A stretch of 56,863 nucleotides of DNA, taken from NCBI GenBank assembly GCA_024697945.1, contig JAILRU010000027.1, positions 1 through 56,863 of the forward strand, given 5' to 3'. A program made the position numbers and the translations under genes. Of this stretch, positions 9,651-18,643 are shown in pieces. Every line of letters begins with the position of its first letter. The first letter of the stretch is position 1. Below the pieces are notes generated by a model that had not been told where the DNA came from, made no database searches, and saw only the letters and a list, made by a program, of their open reading frames with translations. The stretch is from Bacteroidaceae bacterium (GTDB lineage: Bacteria; Bacteroidota; Bacteroidia; Bacteroidales; Bacteroidaceae).

Positions 9651-9830
9651 TTACCACACATCGTCCCAGAGGTTGACATCGCCGGAGATGTCGTTGATGT
9701 TGTTGAATTCCTTAACGTCGCCGATGACATTATCCATAGGGTCGTCAGTAACCAGAATACTGGTGGTCACGAAATTCTTGGGTGCTAGGATTACCTGTAC
9801 TAATGCAGGTTGTATATATTGCTTCTTCAT
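9651..9830 (-). CDS. Small 59-residue peptide of the MKK-YIQP type
   Basis: A short ORF encoding an acidic peptide that begins MKKQYIQPALVQVILAP and ends in DVNLWDDVW. Prevotellaceae genomes contain many short proteins with a similar MKKxYIxP start next to secreted-protein genes. Their function is unknown. I take the ATG at 9830; a TTG four codons upstream lies in AT-rich repeat sequence. It sits between the giant sialidase and the SGNH esterase with 27-45 nt gaps, so it is probably co-transcribed with them. There is no signal peptide in the classical sense and no Cys. Confidence 0.6.
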   Translation of the reverse strand: MKKQYIQPALVQVILAPKNFVTTSILVTDDPMDNVIGDVKEFNNINDISGDVNLWDDVW

Positions 9831-9846
9831 TGCTATATGCAATTAA

Positions 9847-9867
9847 ATTAAGAATTAAGAGTTAAGA
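9847..9867. repeat. Heptamer array, three units of ATTAAGA type
   Basis: Three tandem 7-nt units (ATTAAGA twice, then GTTAAGA) fill the gap between the sialidase stop and the small peptide gene. Confidence 0.65.
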
Positions 9868-9875
9868 AAGAAGAA

Positions 9876-12800
9876 TTAGTAGAGGACTTTCTTTCCGTTG
9901 GTGATGTAGATGCCCTTGCGTAATGTACGATGTGAAACTTTGCGTCCTGCGAGGTCATAGACATCATCCATCATCGATTGTTCATCATCGATTGTTTCGA
10001 TGCCGTCGGGATCGTCGAAGATGCTGATGCTCTTCACGCCTGCTCCGCCAGAATAGACGGGTACCTGTTCCATGTCGATGTATGCACGGTTGGCGGGGAT
10101 ACTGCATCCTGTGCCGCAGCGTACTATCGTATTGTTGGTGAGGAGGTAGTAGCCTTCTGCCACAATCATACCCGTGAAGGAACCGATGAGGCCGTTTCCG
10201 CTGCCTGGCGTGCTGACGATAGTATTGCCGTAGTATGTCAGTGAGAGTTCATCTTTGGACGGGAGGAAGAGGTATGGCTTGCCAGCCTCCATATTCTCGA
10301 CTCGTTCGAGCTTGAGTGCCTGGGGGGTGTCCCCGTTCATTTCTTTACCAGCGATACGATATATTTCGGCTCCGCTGATATCAGCAGCTGCCACTGCACC
10401 AGGCACACAGACGGTTCCCCAACGTTCGGGAGTGACGTTGCGGCTGTAGTGATATGCAGGATACAGGATAACCACGAAATTAGCAAAGGTAAGCCACTTG
10501 CTGGCATCTGTCGTGGTGATGGTGATGGCTGTAGAGGTAGCTGATATATCAGAAACGTTGATTGGTGTATAGGTACTACCGAGATTAGCGGGTGTTACGG
10601 GGGTGCCGTCAGAGGGTGTCAGCGTGTATGTCGATGCCTGATATACGCCGGTCTGTACAGAGTAGCCTGTGATAACATAGCCTTCGGGAGCCGTCAGCGT
10701 CAGCGTGGAATTGGTGTTGGCAGCGGCGGGATGATAAGCCATATTGTAACGGCTGTTATAATTTGAGAATTTATCATGTTTGCCGTCGCTCAACGTCATT
10801 GTCAGACCTTCAACTCCGCTGGCTGCATTGGAAGTCCAGGTGAGATCGTTCCATGAGCCGTATGTGGCTTCGCCGGATGTTCCATAGACAATCTTCACCT
10901 CTTTCTCTTGTGACGACTTCTCTAAGTCGGGAATGTACTGGAGCAGTTGTTCGCGTGTTATCTCAAGGAAGTTCAGGGGGTAGTGGTTGTAGTCGGTGTA
11001 GCCACCGCCGTCACCATTGAGGCTCTGGTCCTCGAAGAAGAGGTAGAGGCTGCCGGGATTCTCCTTGGTGCCGCTCTTCTCCATTGTGACGTAGCGTGTA
11101 CCTTTGGTCTGAACGTTCAGGAACTCTGTCCAATTGCTTCCCTGGTCAGTGCTGTAGTAGAGCTTCAGGTTGGTGTGGTTGCCAGTCGTTATCGAGTGGA
11201 AGATGTAGTCCTTCTTGCCTGTCTTTGTCTCGCGCTGATAATAGATAATGTCCTGGTTGTTCTGGCTGGACTGATAGAGCTGGTTGTTTTCCCATTGCGT
11301 GCCGAAGTTGAAGCTGAGCGTCTTGCCGTCGTCGTTCTTCGTATAGGTGGCGGTGTTGAAGCGGCGTGGCCCTCCCTTGCGGATGGAGCCGAAGAGCGAG
11401 CCGTCGTTCATCTGGATAATCTTGGCTTCGTCGCCTCCCTGAACCATGGGGATCTCGCTGAAGTACCACGACTCGCCACCATCTCTTGAGTAGAAGACGT
11501 AGTCTTGTGAGTCGCCGGTGTGCTCGGTGGCACTGGTCATCGTCTGTGCCGGGATGAGGTACATCAGGATGTCGTCCTCGGGGATATAGAGACCGCGACC
11601 GGAAGTCACGAAGTAGTCATAGAGACCAAAGCCTGCGGCACCTGCGGTGGCGACGTTTTTGATAGCACCGCTCCAGTAGAGGTCAACAGGCGGGTTGCCC
11701 TCGCCGCTGCTCCAGGTCACACCGTTGTCGGTGCTGACAGACATGCACATGCCTTTCTGACCGTAGAAGTAGCCTTCGTTGCCAGCGGCAAAGAGGCAAT
11801 AGAGCTTGCCGTCCTTACCCTTCACGAGACTGGGGTCGCCGAAGCCGCAACGCTTATCATCGCCGCCGCTTGCGGTGGAGCCTTCGCCCTTGGCGATGGT
11901 CACGGGAGCGCTCCAGGTCTTACCGCCGTCGGTACTGCGTCGCACCACGATGTCGATGACGTGTCCGCCGTTGCCGATGTCGGTGTGACTTTGATAGCGC
12001 TTGTCGGCGGCTACGACGATGCTGCCGTCCTCAGCCACAATCATGGCCGGAATACGATAAACGCGGCTGCCATTGTCACGAGGCAAGAAGGGATAGGATT
12101 GTGCATTGAAGACCATAGCGCCACGGTCGGCAGGGTCGCCAACTGAGGTCAGGTCGAGGTTCTGTGCCGTCTGGCCTTCCACCTGATAGGAGATGCCTGT
12201 CACGGCTGCATCGAGGACTGCACCGAGAGTGGCTGTGCTGCTCACCGTAGCGCCAATCCAATAGTAGTGTGTGCCAGCAGTGAGGTTGCCGATGTTGAAG
12301 GTAGCAGTAGAGCCGGAGATGGTTGCAGTGGCAACCTCTGTCTTTGTCGGAGCGCCGTCGCCTGTGGAATAGATTTCAGGTGAGTTGTTGTTTGCTTCGT
12401 AGAGTTTCAAGGTGGAGATGTTGGCAGCTGATCCGTCCTTGAGGTTAACGGTAAGCGTTGTGTTGGTAGCATCCTTGAAGGGCTTAGCTGTGACGCGAAG
12501 CAGCATTACCTCACTGTCGCGTCCTGCTGTCTGCCAGCCCTGCTCCACAATCACGCCGTCGGCAACGATGGCCAGATTCGGGTCGTAGGCAAACGATATG
12601 GTGTTGGCCTCATCGTCAACGACAATGCCGGAAGCGCCGTCCAAGCTGAAGTCGGAAGCGTCGGGTATCACACTGGTCGGCAGGAAGAAATAACCATTCT
12701 TGTAAACAGCCGTCAGACCATTGACATCGCTACGAGAGCAGGTAATCTGTGCAGTTTCAGGGGCATTGTCGCAGAGGACTTGCCAAGCCGTAAGCCCAGC

Positions 12801-15800
12801 AGCAGCGAGGTCGATGGGATAGATGCTCCAGGTGGTGCGATAAGAGGCTGTTTCACCAATGAAGAAGTTTCCATTGCTTACATACGGATCGGCAAATCTG
12901 CCATTGGATTTGATGTAGCATCCGTTATCATAGCCAGGAACCACAGCTACAGGCTCACTGGAAGCCGTGGGGAAGACGTTGCTTCTGTTTATGAGGTATT
13001 GACCGTTTGTCATTTGCCAATTGTAGTCCGTTTCATTCTTTACAAAGCGCGTAAAGAACGTTGCATCACTGATAGCAGGCTGCACATCTACGCCACCTGT
13101 GAAGGTGAGCGGATAGTTGGCCTGATTCGTGGTACCGGGGTAGATATAACGACCCGGAGAGGCGGTTGCTGTGCTATTGCTTGTCGTCTTGATGCTAATC
13201 ACGTACCATCCGTCATCTGCTGTGACGGCTCCCGTCAAAGCTGTCTGGTTCTTGACGAGCTTGGCCACGGCAGCGTTGGCAGCTGCGCTGGCATCACCAT
13301 CCACTTTCGTAATGGTGAAGTTGCCACCTACATCATTCCAGTTGATGATGGGACCCGTGTAGTTGTTAGAGATGGCCATATAGGCAGCATTGGTGCCGCT
13401 GACAGGATTCGAAGCCATCTTTATCTTGTACTCGCCTGTACCCACTGATTCGAGAACCACAGCCACTGCGTTGTCGCTAAATATCCATGAATTCTGATTA
13501 CTCTGGGCTATGCCTGTGGGAATGGCGAACTTGCCAGCACCTACGTTGTAGAGGTAGTATTGCTTGCTGGTTCCCGTGGGCACGAGCACCCACTGGTGAT
13601 TGACGTTCGATGCATCGAAGGCCGTGGCACCGCTCTTACCGCTGCTCCAGACGAACTTCGTACTCTTCGCAGGCTCGTAAGTCAGAGCACCACGGTTTGT
13701 GTTCGTGTTGTTGATGGTATAGACTTCGCTAATAGTGGGAATCCACGAGTCAACAAACTCTACGGGATAGAATGCCCAGTCGTTGTTGCCGCCTGTGGTG
13801 GTAGGAGCTGTTGTGCCCCAGCCGACGACGGTGGCATCGCCTGCTTCGAGCGAGTTGGCATTGAGGACGACACCGGCAGCAGACATCAGATAGAAGTGTC
13901 CGTCTGTGGAGTTAATCTTTTTCACGGTTATCTGCTCGGTTGCTGTTGCCGTCGTGGAAACGTTTGTTCCATGCTGGATGTTGCCGAAGAAGTTGCCGAG
14001 ACCTGTCTGGAGGTAGTATTCATTGTCCCAGCCGACGATGCGGACGAGGTACTTGGCATTACTGATGGCAGAGCCGCTGGGAGCAGTAGCTGTGTTGTAG
14101 AGCTTGTTCTCACCATTTTCGTAGAGATAGCCGTGATTGGCGCCACGGTCGAACATCACGTACCACTGGTTTGTCTCCAGAGAGGCTGCAGGTTCGTCGC
14201 TGAGAGAGATGTCCTTTTCGACAAACACATTATTAATTGCGGCTGTGGACAGGTCTGGCGTGACCTCATAAATTTTCATCTGAGTGACAGTGCCGCTGCC
14301 TGAATTCCAACTGACAAGATAGGGAGTGTTACGGTTGAGTCGATAGCCATTACATGTGGGTGCTGCTATGCCATTGCTAAAATTCAAGGTCCAGTTGCCT
14401 GCATTGGCGGCATCCGTACCTACCAGATTGGCATTGCCAGTAGGTATTGGCCAGAACTTACCAGTGGACGAGTTCTTTATTCTCCATGTACCGTCGCCAT
14501 TATCATACAGATACCAGACAGAGGCAGCGTTGCAGTTACCTGCCGAGTTGGGGCAATTGTAATAAGTACCAGTATCTTCAATCCAAGGCTTATTTGTACC
14601 ATTGCCCTGATGTTGCAGCAGATACGCCCTTCCACTGACGAGCTGGCTCTCATCAGTAATTTGTACACCAACGCAGATGACATCCGTCACGTCGCTGGGG
14701 TTAATCGCTACGCCCTCGTCGTACGTTGCTTCTGCGTCTGTGCCGTCTCCTGCGGCTGCCTTGATGGTGTAGTCATCACCGATGCCGTCGGGCAGGGTGA
14801 AGGTGTAGGTGTTGTAGAGGCCGCGGAGCTCGCCTGTGCTGTCATAAACCTTGAAGCCTACGGCACCTGTGCCTTCCATGGTGACGGTGCTGCCGCTGAC
14901 GTTGTACTTGTAGGCTGAGCAGGAAGCTCCGAAGTCGGTGTACTGTCCTGTCTCGCCAGCGCCGCCTATGGGATATTCGTTAGAGAAAGCGGTTTTCTTG
15001 GTTCCTGCAGCAGCGCCTTCATAGGTGGCATCGGGGGCCTTGATGCGGTCTTCGATGAAGATAATGTTAGCCTTGGGCAGGTTCATCTTTGCCACGGCCA
15101 GCTTGGCAGCGTCTATCTCTTCCTGGGTGACGGTGAGATAATAGTTGCCGTAGTCTCCCACTTGGTAGGCATCCTTGGTGACACTGTTAAGCGTATAGCT
15201 GGTAAGCGAAGGTATTACGAAGAAACCGTAGGCTTGGAAGAATTCGGTGAGGTCATATCCGCTGACCGAGCAGCACTTCTTGTAGAACTTCAGGTAGTCG
15301 TCGGTGGCTGATATGAAGGTGTTGGCTGTATGTACAAGCGGGTCGCTGCGCAGAGCCTTGAAGAGCTCGGGATAGAAGTCCGTCTTGTTGCCCAGAATGT
15401 GGAAGAACTGGTAGAGCTGGAAGTAGAGGTGCGTGCACTCCCATATCCCGCGGTCGTTCCAGAAGACGCCAGCGGCCATGTTCTCAAATGTGGTGCTGAT
15501 GTGGGAAGCACGCGAGGTGAGATGGCCGTTGTTATAGACGGCGACATTAGAGAACAGGTTGTTGGAGACCTCCGTCTGTCCTACCATGTTGATGTACTTC
15601 TGGAAGAGATGGCCGTTCTCGTGAGCAGGTCCCCAAAGTGCTCCACCGGCAAACATCTCAGCATAGCTCATTATAGAGGATAAAGTGTTCACGTCGTAGT
15701 ATGTGCCGTATGTCGAAGCATGCATGTAGTCCATGTCTGCCATGTCCGTTGCAATAAGCATATTGTTCCAATAGCCTTCGAAGTTCTCCAGTCCCATCAG

Positions 15801-17015
15801 GCTGTACTCCATGTTGAGAATCTTGTCCCACTCGCCAAGCAACTCAACCATCTTCTCGGGGCAGGCGGCTTTGACGAGGTCGGTCATCATGTGGAAGACC
15901 AGATTGTCGGTCTTGAGTTCAACAGAAGAGCCTTTCAGCAAGTGTGTCTGAAGGCTGGCCCAGTCGCTGTTGTCATCACCCTTGGTGAGGTCGAAATAGC
16001 CGTTGACGTTGCCGCCCTCGATGTGTACGGTTACGGGAGTGTAGCTGTTGATGGCTGTGTAGGGGGCATTGCCGTCGGTGGTATTATCCACTTCGTAGTT
16101 CACGAAGCAGTTGCCGCTGCTTGCCATCAGCAGGACGTTCATGCCTTCCTTCAGCGTGTAGGTGGTGCCGGAGGACTGATGGTCGCCGGCTACATCGAGC
16201 TGAACAGCCTGTCCCGACGGGATGGCTCCCACATAGACTTGGAGATAGTCTCCTGCCGAAACGGAGATTCCCGTGGGGTTGGTCAGGCGACCGAAGCTGT
16301 AACCGAGGCCGATGATGGATGTCCAGCGCGAGGGGCTGCTGTATGCCTTGTAGTCGGCAATGCGGAATGTTTTCTCCGTCTTGTCCCAGCCGTCATATAC
16401 TGTCCACGAGTTGTTCTTTATCTTCGTGGCGAGCTCCTGGACAGAGGCGGGGAGGGCAGCAAGGTCGCTCTCCGAGTACCCGCTTTTGAGTTCCGTGCAG
16501 GCCGTCGTCGTGAAGACCTTCAGCAGATCGGTAGTAGTAGCTATAGTCGTAGTGGCTTTCTGGGCAGCCAGTGCGTTTGCGTCAACAGTTGCGGAAGCTA
16601 ACGTCCACTTGGACTTGGCCTCAGAGATGTCGTAATATACAACATTTTGATTGGCATCGCAATGCAAGCCAATATACTCGTAGGTGATATGGAACGTATA
16701 GACTCCATTATCCTCTCCATAAGTAAAATTCCGTGCATTGGCATCCGTGTAGAACTGTCCGCCGTCATTAAGCCAATAAATGTAACGGTCCGTCAATACG
16801 TTTTTGAAAGACACGGATGTTTCATTGACATCCAGATACCACACCTGCGAATAGCTGTCACTCATCAGGTCGGAGCATACCAGTGTGTTGTTGCTGGTGT
16901 TTTCGGTAAGGTACTTGCCGTTGTAGCTCATCACGCGGTAGTATCCCGAATTGAGAGCCGATGCTGCTCCGCTGACGAGCAGGAGCAACAAAAACAATAA
17001 AGATCTTTGTTTCAT
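9876..17015 (-). CDS. Giant secreted M60 metallopeptidase-GH33 sialidase fusion
   Basis: A 2379-residue exported enzyme with two catalytic parts. The signal peptide is at 1-20 (MKQRSLLFLLLLLVSGAASA). A beta-trefoil-like region follows (22-150), then an M60/enhancin-type peptidase (about 240-560) with zinc motif H465-E-N-G-H469 and a downstream Glu at 482. Residues ~780-1450 hold several repeated beta modules (WYLYDNGDGTWRIKN, YLYENGENKLYN, YYLYNVGAGKFA). A BNR-associated N-terminal domain (~1510-1630) leads into the GH33 sialidase (~1640-2030): YRIP at 1653-1656 and four Asp boxes (STDGGKTW, STDNGVTW, SRDGGESW, STDQGSNW). The end, DLAGRKVSHRTLRKGIYITNGKKVLY in part, matches Por/type IX C-terminal sorting signals. 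M60 enzymes cut O-glycosylated mucins, so one protein may desialylate and cleave mucin. Confidence 0.92.
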   Translation of the reverse strand: MKQRSLLFLLLLLVSGAASALNSGYYRVMSYNGKYLTENTSNNTLVCSDLMSDSYSQVWYLDVNETSVSFKNVLTDRYIYWLNDGGQFYTDANARNFTYGEDNGVYTFHITYEYIGLHCDANQNVVYYDISEAKSKWTLASATVDANALAAQKATTTIATTTDLLKVFTTTACTELKSGYSESDLAALPASVQELATKIKNNSWTVYDGWDKTEKTFRIADYKAYSSPSRWTSIIGLGYSFGRLTNPTGISVSAGDYLQVYVGAIPSGQAVQLDVAGDHQSSGTTYTLKEGMNVLLMASSGNCFVNYEVDNTTDGNAPYTAINSYTPVTVHIEGGNVNGYFDLTKGDDNSDWASLQTHLLKGSSVELKTDNLVFHMMTDLVKAACPEKMVELLGEWDKILNMEYSLMGLENFEGYWNNMLIATDMADMDYMHASTYGTYYDVNTLSSIMSYAEMFAGGALWGPAHENGHLFQKYINMVGQTEVSNNLFSNVAVYNNGHLTSRASHISTTFENMAAGVFWNDRGIWECTHLYFQLYQFFHILGNKTDFYPELFKALRSDPLVHTANTFISATDDYLKFYKKCCSVSGYDLTEFFQAYGFFVIPSLTSYTLNSVTKDAYQVGDYGNYYLTVTQEEIDAAKLAVAKMNLPKANIIFIEDRIKAPDATYEGAAAGTKKTAFSNEYPIGGAGETGQYTDFGASCSAYKYNVSGSTVTMEGTGAVGFKVYDSTGELRGLYNTYTFTLPDGIGDDYTIKAAAGDGTDAEATYDEGVAINPSDVTDVICVGVQITDESQLVSGRAYLLQHQGNGTNKPWIEDTGTYYNCPNSAGNCNAASVWYLYDNGDGTWRIKNSSTGKFWPIPTGNANLVGTDAANAGNWTLNFSNGIAAPTCNGYRLNRNTPYLVSWNSGSGTVTQMKIYEVTPDLSTAAINNVFVEKDISLSDEPAASLETNQWYVMFDRGANHGYLYENGENKLYNTATAPSGSAISNAKYLVRIVGWDNEYYLQTGLGNFFGNIQHGTNVSTTATATEQITVKKINSTDGHFYLMSAAGVVLNANSLEAGDATVVGWGTTAPTTTGGNNDWAFYPVEFVDSWIPTISEVYTINNTNTNRGALTYEPAKSTKFVWSSGKSGATAFDASNVNHQWVLVPTGTSKQYYLYNVGAGKFAIPTGIAQSNQNSWIFSDNAVAVVLESVGTGEYKIKMASNPVSGTNAAYMAISNNYTGPIINWNDVGGNFTITKVDGDASAAANAAVAKLVKNQTALTGAVTADDGWYVISIKTTSNSTATASPGRYIYPGTTNQANYPLTFTGGVDVQPAISDATFFTRFVKNETDYNWQMTNGQYLINRSNVFPTASSEPVAVVPGYDNGCYIKSNGRFADPYVSNGNFFIGETASYRTTWSIYPIDLAAAGLTAWQVLCDNAPETAQITCSRSDVNGLTAVYKNGYFFLPTSVIPDASDFSLDGASGIVVDDEANTISFAYDPNLAIVADGVIVEQGWQTAGRDSEVMLLRVTAKPFKDATNTTLTVNLKDGSAANISTLKLYEANNNSPEIYSTGDGAPTKTEVATATISGSTATFNIGNLTAGTHYYWIGATVSSTATLGAVLDAAVTGISYQVEGQTAQNLDLTSVGDPADRGAMVFNAQSYPFLPRDNGSRVYRIPAMIVAEDGSIVVAADKRYQSHTDIGNGGHVIDIVVRRSTDGGKTWSAPVTIAKGEGSTASGGDDKRCGFGDPSLVKGKDGKLYCLFAAGNEGYFYGQKGMCMSVSTDNGVTWSSGEGNPPVDLYWSGAIKNVATAGAAGFGLYDYFVTSGRGLYIPEDDILMYLIPAQTMTSATEHTGDSQDYVFYSRDGGESWYFSEIPMVQGGDEAKIIQMNDGSLFGSIRKGGPRRFNTATYTKNDDGKTLSFNFGTQWENNQLYQSSQNNQDIIYYQRETKTGKKDYIFHSITTGNHTNLKLYYSTDQGSNWTEFLNVQTKGTRYVTMEKSGTKENPGSLYLFFEDQSLNGDGGGYTDYNHYPLNFLEITREQLLQYIPDLEKSSQEKEVKIVYGTSGEATYGSWNDLTWTSNAASGVEGLTMTLSDGKHDKFSNYNSRYNMAYHPAAANTNSTLTLTAPEGYVITGYSVQTGVYQASTYTLTPSDGTPVTPANLGSTYTPINVSDISATSTAITITTTDASKWLTFANFVVILYPAYHYSRNVTPERWGTVCVPGAVAAADISGAEIYRIAGKEMNGDTPQALKLERVENMEAGKPYLFLPSKDELSLTYYGNTIVSTPGSGNGLIGSFTGMIVAEGYYLLTNNTIVRCGTGCSIPANRAYIDMEQVPVYSGGAGVKSISIFDDPDGIETIDDEQSMMDDVYDLAGRKVSHRTLRKGIYITNGKKVLY

Positions 17016-17058
17016 ATTATTAGGTCTATTTGTTGTTAGTTCATAAATATTCCGCGGG

Positions 17059-17066
17059 CAAAGGTA
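17059..17066 (-). promoter_or_regulatory. Promoter for the M60-GH33 gene
   Basis: TACCTTTG on the minus strand with TTG 20 nt further upstream (17087-17089). It is 43 nt before the ATG at 17015. Confidence 0.75.
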
Positions 17067-17121
17067 GTGAAAAAAAATGAATTACACAACTTTCCGCACG
17101 TTCTTTAGTAATAAAATCAAT

Positions 17122-17156
17122 AAAACCACGGATTTGTCGGTTCAATCCGTGGTTTT
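17122..17156 (-). terminator. Rho-independent terminator after the 17.2-18.1 kb gene
   Basis: Perfect 12-bp inverted repeat (AAAACCACGGAT and its complement) with an 11-nt loop, followed on the minus strand by a T-rich stretch. It lies 42 nt after the stop of the minus-strand gene at 17198. Confidence 0.85.
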
Positions 17157-17197
17157 GTATTGTTCTACTTTTCATTTGTCATTTAGGCCGAAGGCAC

Positions 17198-18130
17198 TTA
17201 GTCCACATTACCACCGCCTGAATTGTTGAGGTATAACTCAGATTCAATGTCAACATCAGCCACTGCATAGCTCTTTTCGACAGCCTCGGCCAAACTGCAC
17301 AGGTCTCTGCCAAAACCAGCCTCGTTGAGCACGAGTTGGCAGTTGCTTCGTAGCCAGTCGTCACCCTCGCCCTTGCGGCTGACGATGATACCGGCAGCCA
17401 CTACGATGCCGCCACGACCCAACACGAAGTTGAAGTGGTCGGCGTCGAATCCGAAGGACGAGAAGTTCAGATCGTTTTTCGGGTTCGAGCAGGGGAATTC
17501 GCCCTGGCTATTCACAATCTCTGTCGTCATCGGAGCGCCACTGCCGTCGGCATTGCGAGGGTTAAGCACGAGGCGGGCAAACGCCACTTCATAAATTTCC
17601 TCCCGTTTCTGAACGGTCACGAACGTCACCTGATCGCCACGCTGCAAGTCCCATGCCGTGACAAAGTCAGCATAGGTGGGGCCGGGGGAGTTGACATAGG
17701 CCTTATGTCCCCCTGCGGCATCGATGCCCACAACGACCTTTGGAAGATGACCTTCGGAGATGATGGCTGCGAAAGGACTCCACTTTTCGCTTTCAAGAGG
17801 AGCGAACTGGTAGAACCGGTCCAGGCCCTGTCCGGAATTCAAAAGGGTTGTCGCATGCTCGCGAAGGTACTTCATATTGACCCTCCTGAACTTGTTCATA
17901 CACTCGAAGCTGTTGTTGTAGTCTTCGAACGTATGGTCGCATATATCCTTCAGCTTGCTGTAGCTTTTGTTTACAGCCTTGACAAGGACACGATGCAGCG
18001 ACTGGGCATCTGACTTAGGATTTTTTGGCGTGGTGATAGTCCTTGCGATGGTCTTTCCCAAACGCTGGTAGTACGTCTTGTTACCGCATCTTCCGATAGC
18101 ACCGTACATGTCTTGCTTCATTTCTGCCAT
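17198..18130 (-). CDS. Uncharacterised Bacteroidales protein, DUF6266-like N-terminus
   Basis: A 310-residue protein without signal peptide or clear membrane segment. The N-terminus (MYGAIGRCGNKTYYQRLGKT, then TPKNPKSDAQSLHR) resembles the start of DUF6266-type proteins of Bacteroidetes, which begin with a G-x-x-GNxxYYxR strand pattern and a KxxxAQ helix. The remainder is unfamiliar, with beta-rich stretches (KVVVGIDAAGG, QVTFVTVQKREEIYEVAF, FNFVLGRGGIVVAAGIIVSR). No function can be assigned. It is a single-gene unit: its own promoter (18237-18244), a 100-nt leader with phased repeats, and a strong terminator. The isolated layout and odd leader suggest dedicated regulation or recent acquisition. 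Confidence 0.7.
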   Translation of the reverse strand: MAEMKQDMYGAIGRCGNKTYYQRLGKTIARTITTPKNPKSDAQSLHRVLVKAVNKSYSKLKDICDHTFEDYNNSFECMNKFRRVNMKYLREHATTLLNSGQGLDRFYQFAPLESEKWSPFAAIISEGHLPKVVVGIDAAGGHKAYVNSPGPTYADFVTAWDLQRGDQVTFVTVQKREEIYEVAFARLVLNPRNADGSGAPMTTEIVNSQGEFPCSNPKNDLNFSSFGFDADHFNFVLGRGGIVVAAGIIVSRKGEGDDWLRSNCQLVLNEAGFGRDLCSLAEAVEKSYAVADVDIESELYLNNSGGGNVD

Positions 18131-18158
18131 AATTCTTCTTATATTTATTTGTATTATA

Positions 18159-18225
18159 TCTCTAGTTATTGTAACTAGAGAGGAACTAGAGAAAAACTAG
18201 AGATGAAATAGAGATGAACTAGAGA
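18159..18225 (-). repeat. Five 11-nt phased repeats plus one inverted copy in a 5' leader
   Basis: AACTAGAGA (one copy AAATAGAGA) occurs at 18173, 18184, 18195, 18206 and 18217, exactly 11 nt apart. An inverted copy, TCTCTAGTT, is at 18159-18167 and forms a perfect 9-bp stem with the nearest repeat over a 5-nt loop. The block lies between the promoter and the ATG of the minus-strand gene, so it is transcribed: five TCTCTAGTT copies come first, then one complementary copy that could pair with any of them. Confidence 0.9.
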
Positions 18226-18236
18226 TATGATGGATG

Positions 18237-18244
18237 CAAAGTTA
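18237..18244 (-). promoter_or_regulatory. Promoter for the 17.2-18.1 kb gene
   Basis: TAACTTTG on the minus strand with TTG 20 nt upstream (18265-18267). Transcription would start just before the 11-nt repeats. Confidence 0.75.
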
Positions 18245-18578
18245 AGAAGTTTTCTCTTATCTCCCAAGTTTTTTGCCTCTTTTTAACTTCATACTGCGTA
18301 AAAATGATTAAATGACGGCTTATTATGCAGTTTTTTGCCCTCTAAGGTCAGAAAAAGAATAAAATTCTTCACTCTTCTTATGTGCTACTCGGACGGAACG
18401 ACGAGAAAGGTCTTGCTGAAGTAAGAGTCGCTCTTTTCTTTATAACCCGCTTCGGGAGGCCGTTGCTGCAATCAGCGTAGCCTCCCGAAGTTTTCGGACC
18501 CCCTAACCCCCTTTAGGGGGAATTTTCGACCCCTTAACCACTTTAGGGGCATTTTTCGGAAGTTTTAGCCTGTAAAGT
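18245..18578. other. Structured non-coding intergenic region
   Basis: No gene is visible. It holds a short hairpin followed by T-rich sequence (AAGAG-tcg-CTCTT near 18416-18434), a perfect 11-bp inverted repeat (CTTCGGGAGGC at 18450-18460 with its complement at 18480-18490), and the C/G-rich repeat pair at 18497-18552. A small RNA is possible, but no clear promoter of the TAnnTTTG type precedes it. Confidence 0.5.
18497..18552. repeat. Dispersed C-run/G-run repeat, two copies
   Basis: GACCCCCTAACC followed by CCCTTTAGGGGGAA at 18497-18522, and a degenerate second copy at 18528-18552. The first copy is repeated in opposite orientation at 31993-32018 with one mismatch in 26 nt. Each copy can fold into a small hairpin (CCCCCTTTAGGGGG). 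Confidence 0.85.
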
Positions 18579-18609
18579 TTTGCAGTGTCGGAAAAAAAAG
18601 CTAACTTTG
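18579..18609 (+). promoter_or_regulatory. Promoter for the oxidoreductase-DUF1080 pair
   Basis: TTTG at 18579-18582, a 19-nt spacer, and TAACTTTG at 18602-18609: an exact match to the Bacteroidetes primary sigma promoter. The ATG is 35 nt downstream. Confidence 0.85.
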
Positions 18610-18643
18610 GGTGCGAAAACGTAAAAGTTAAACTATATTAACC

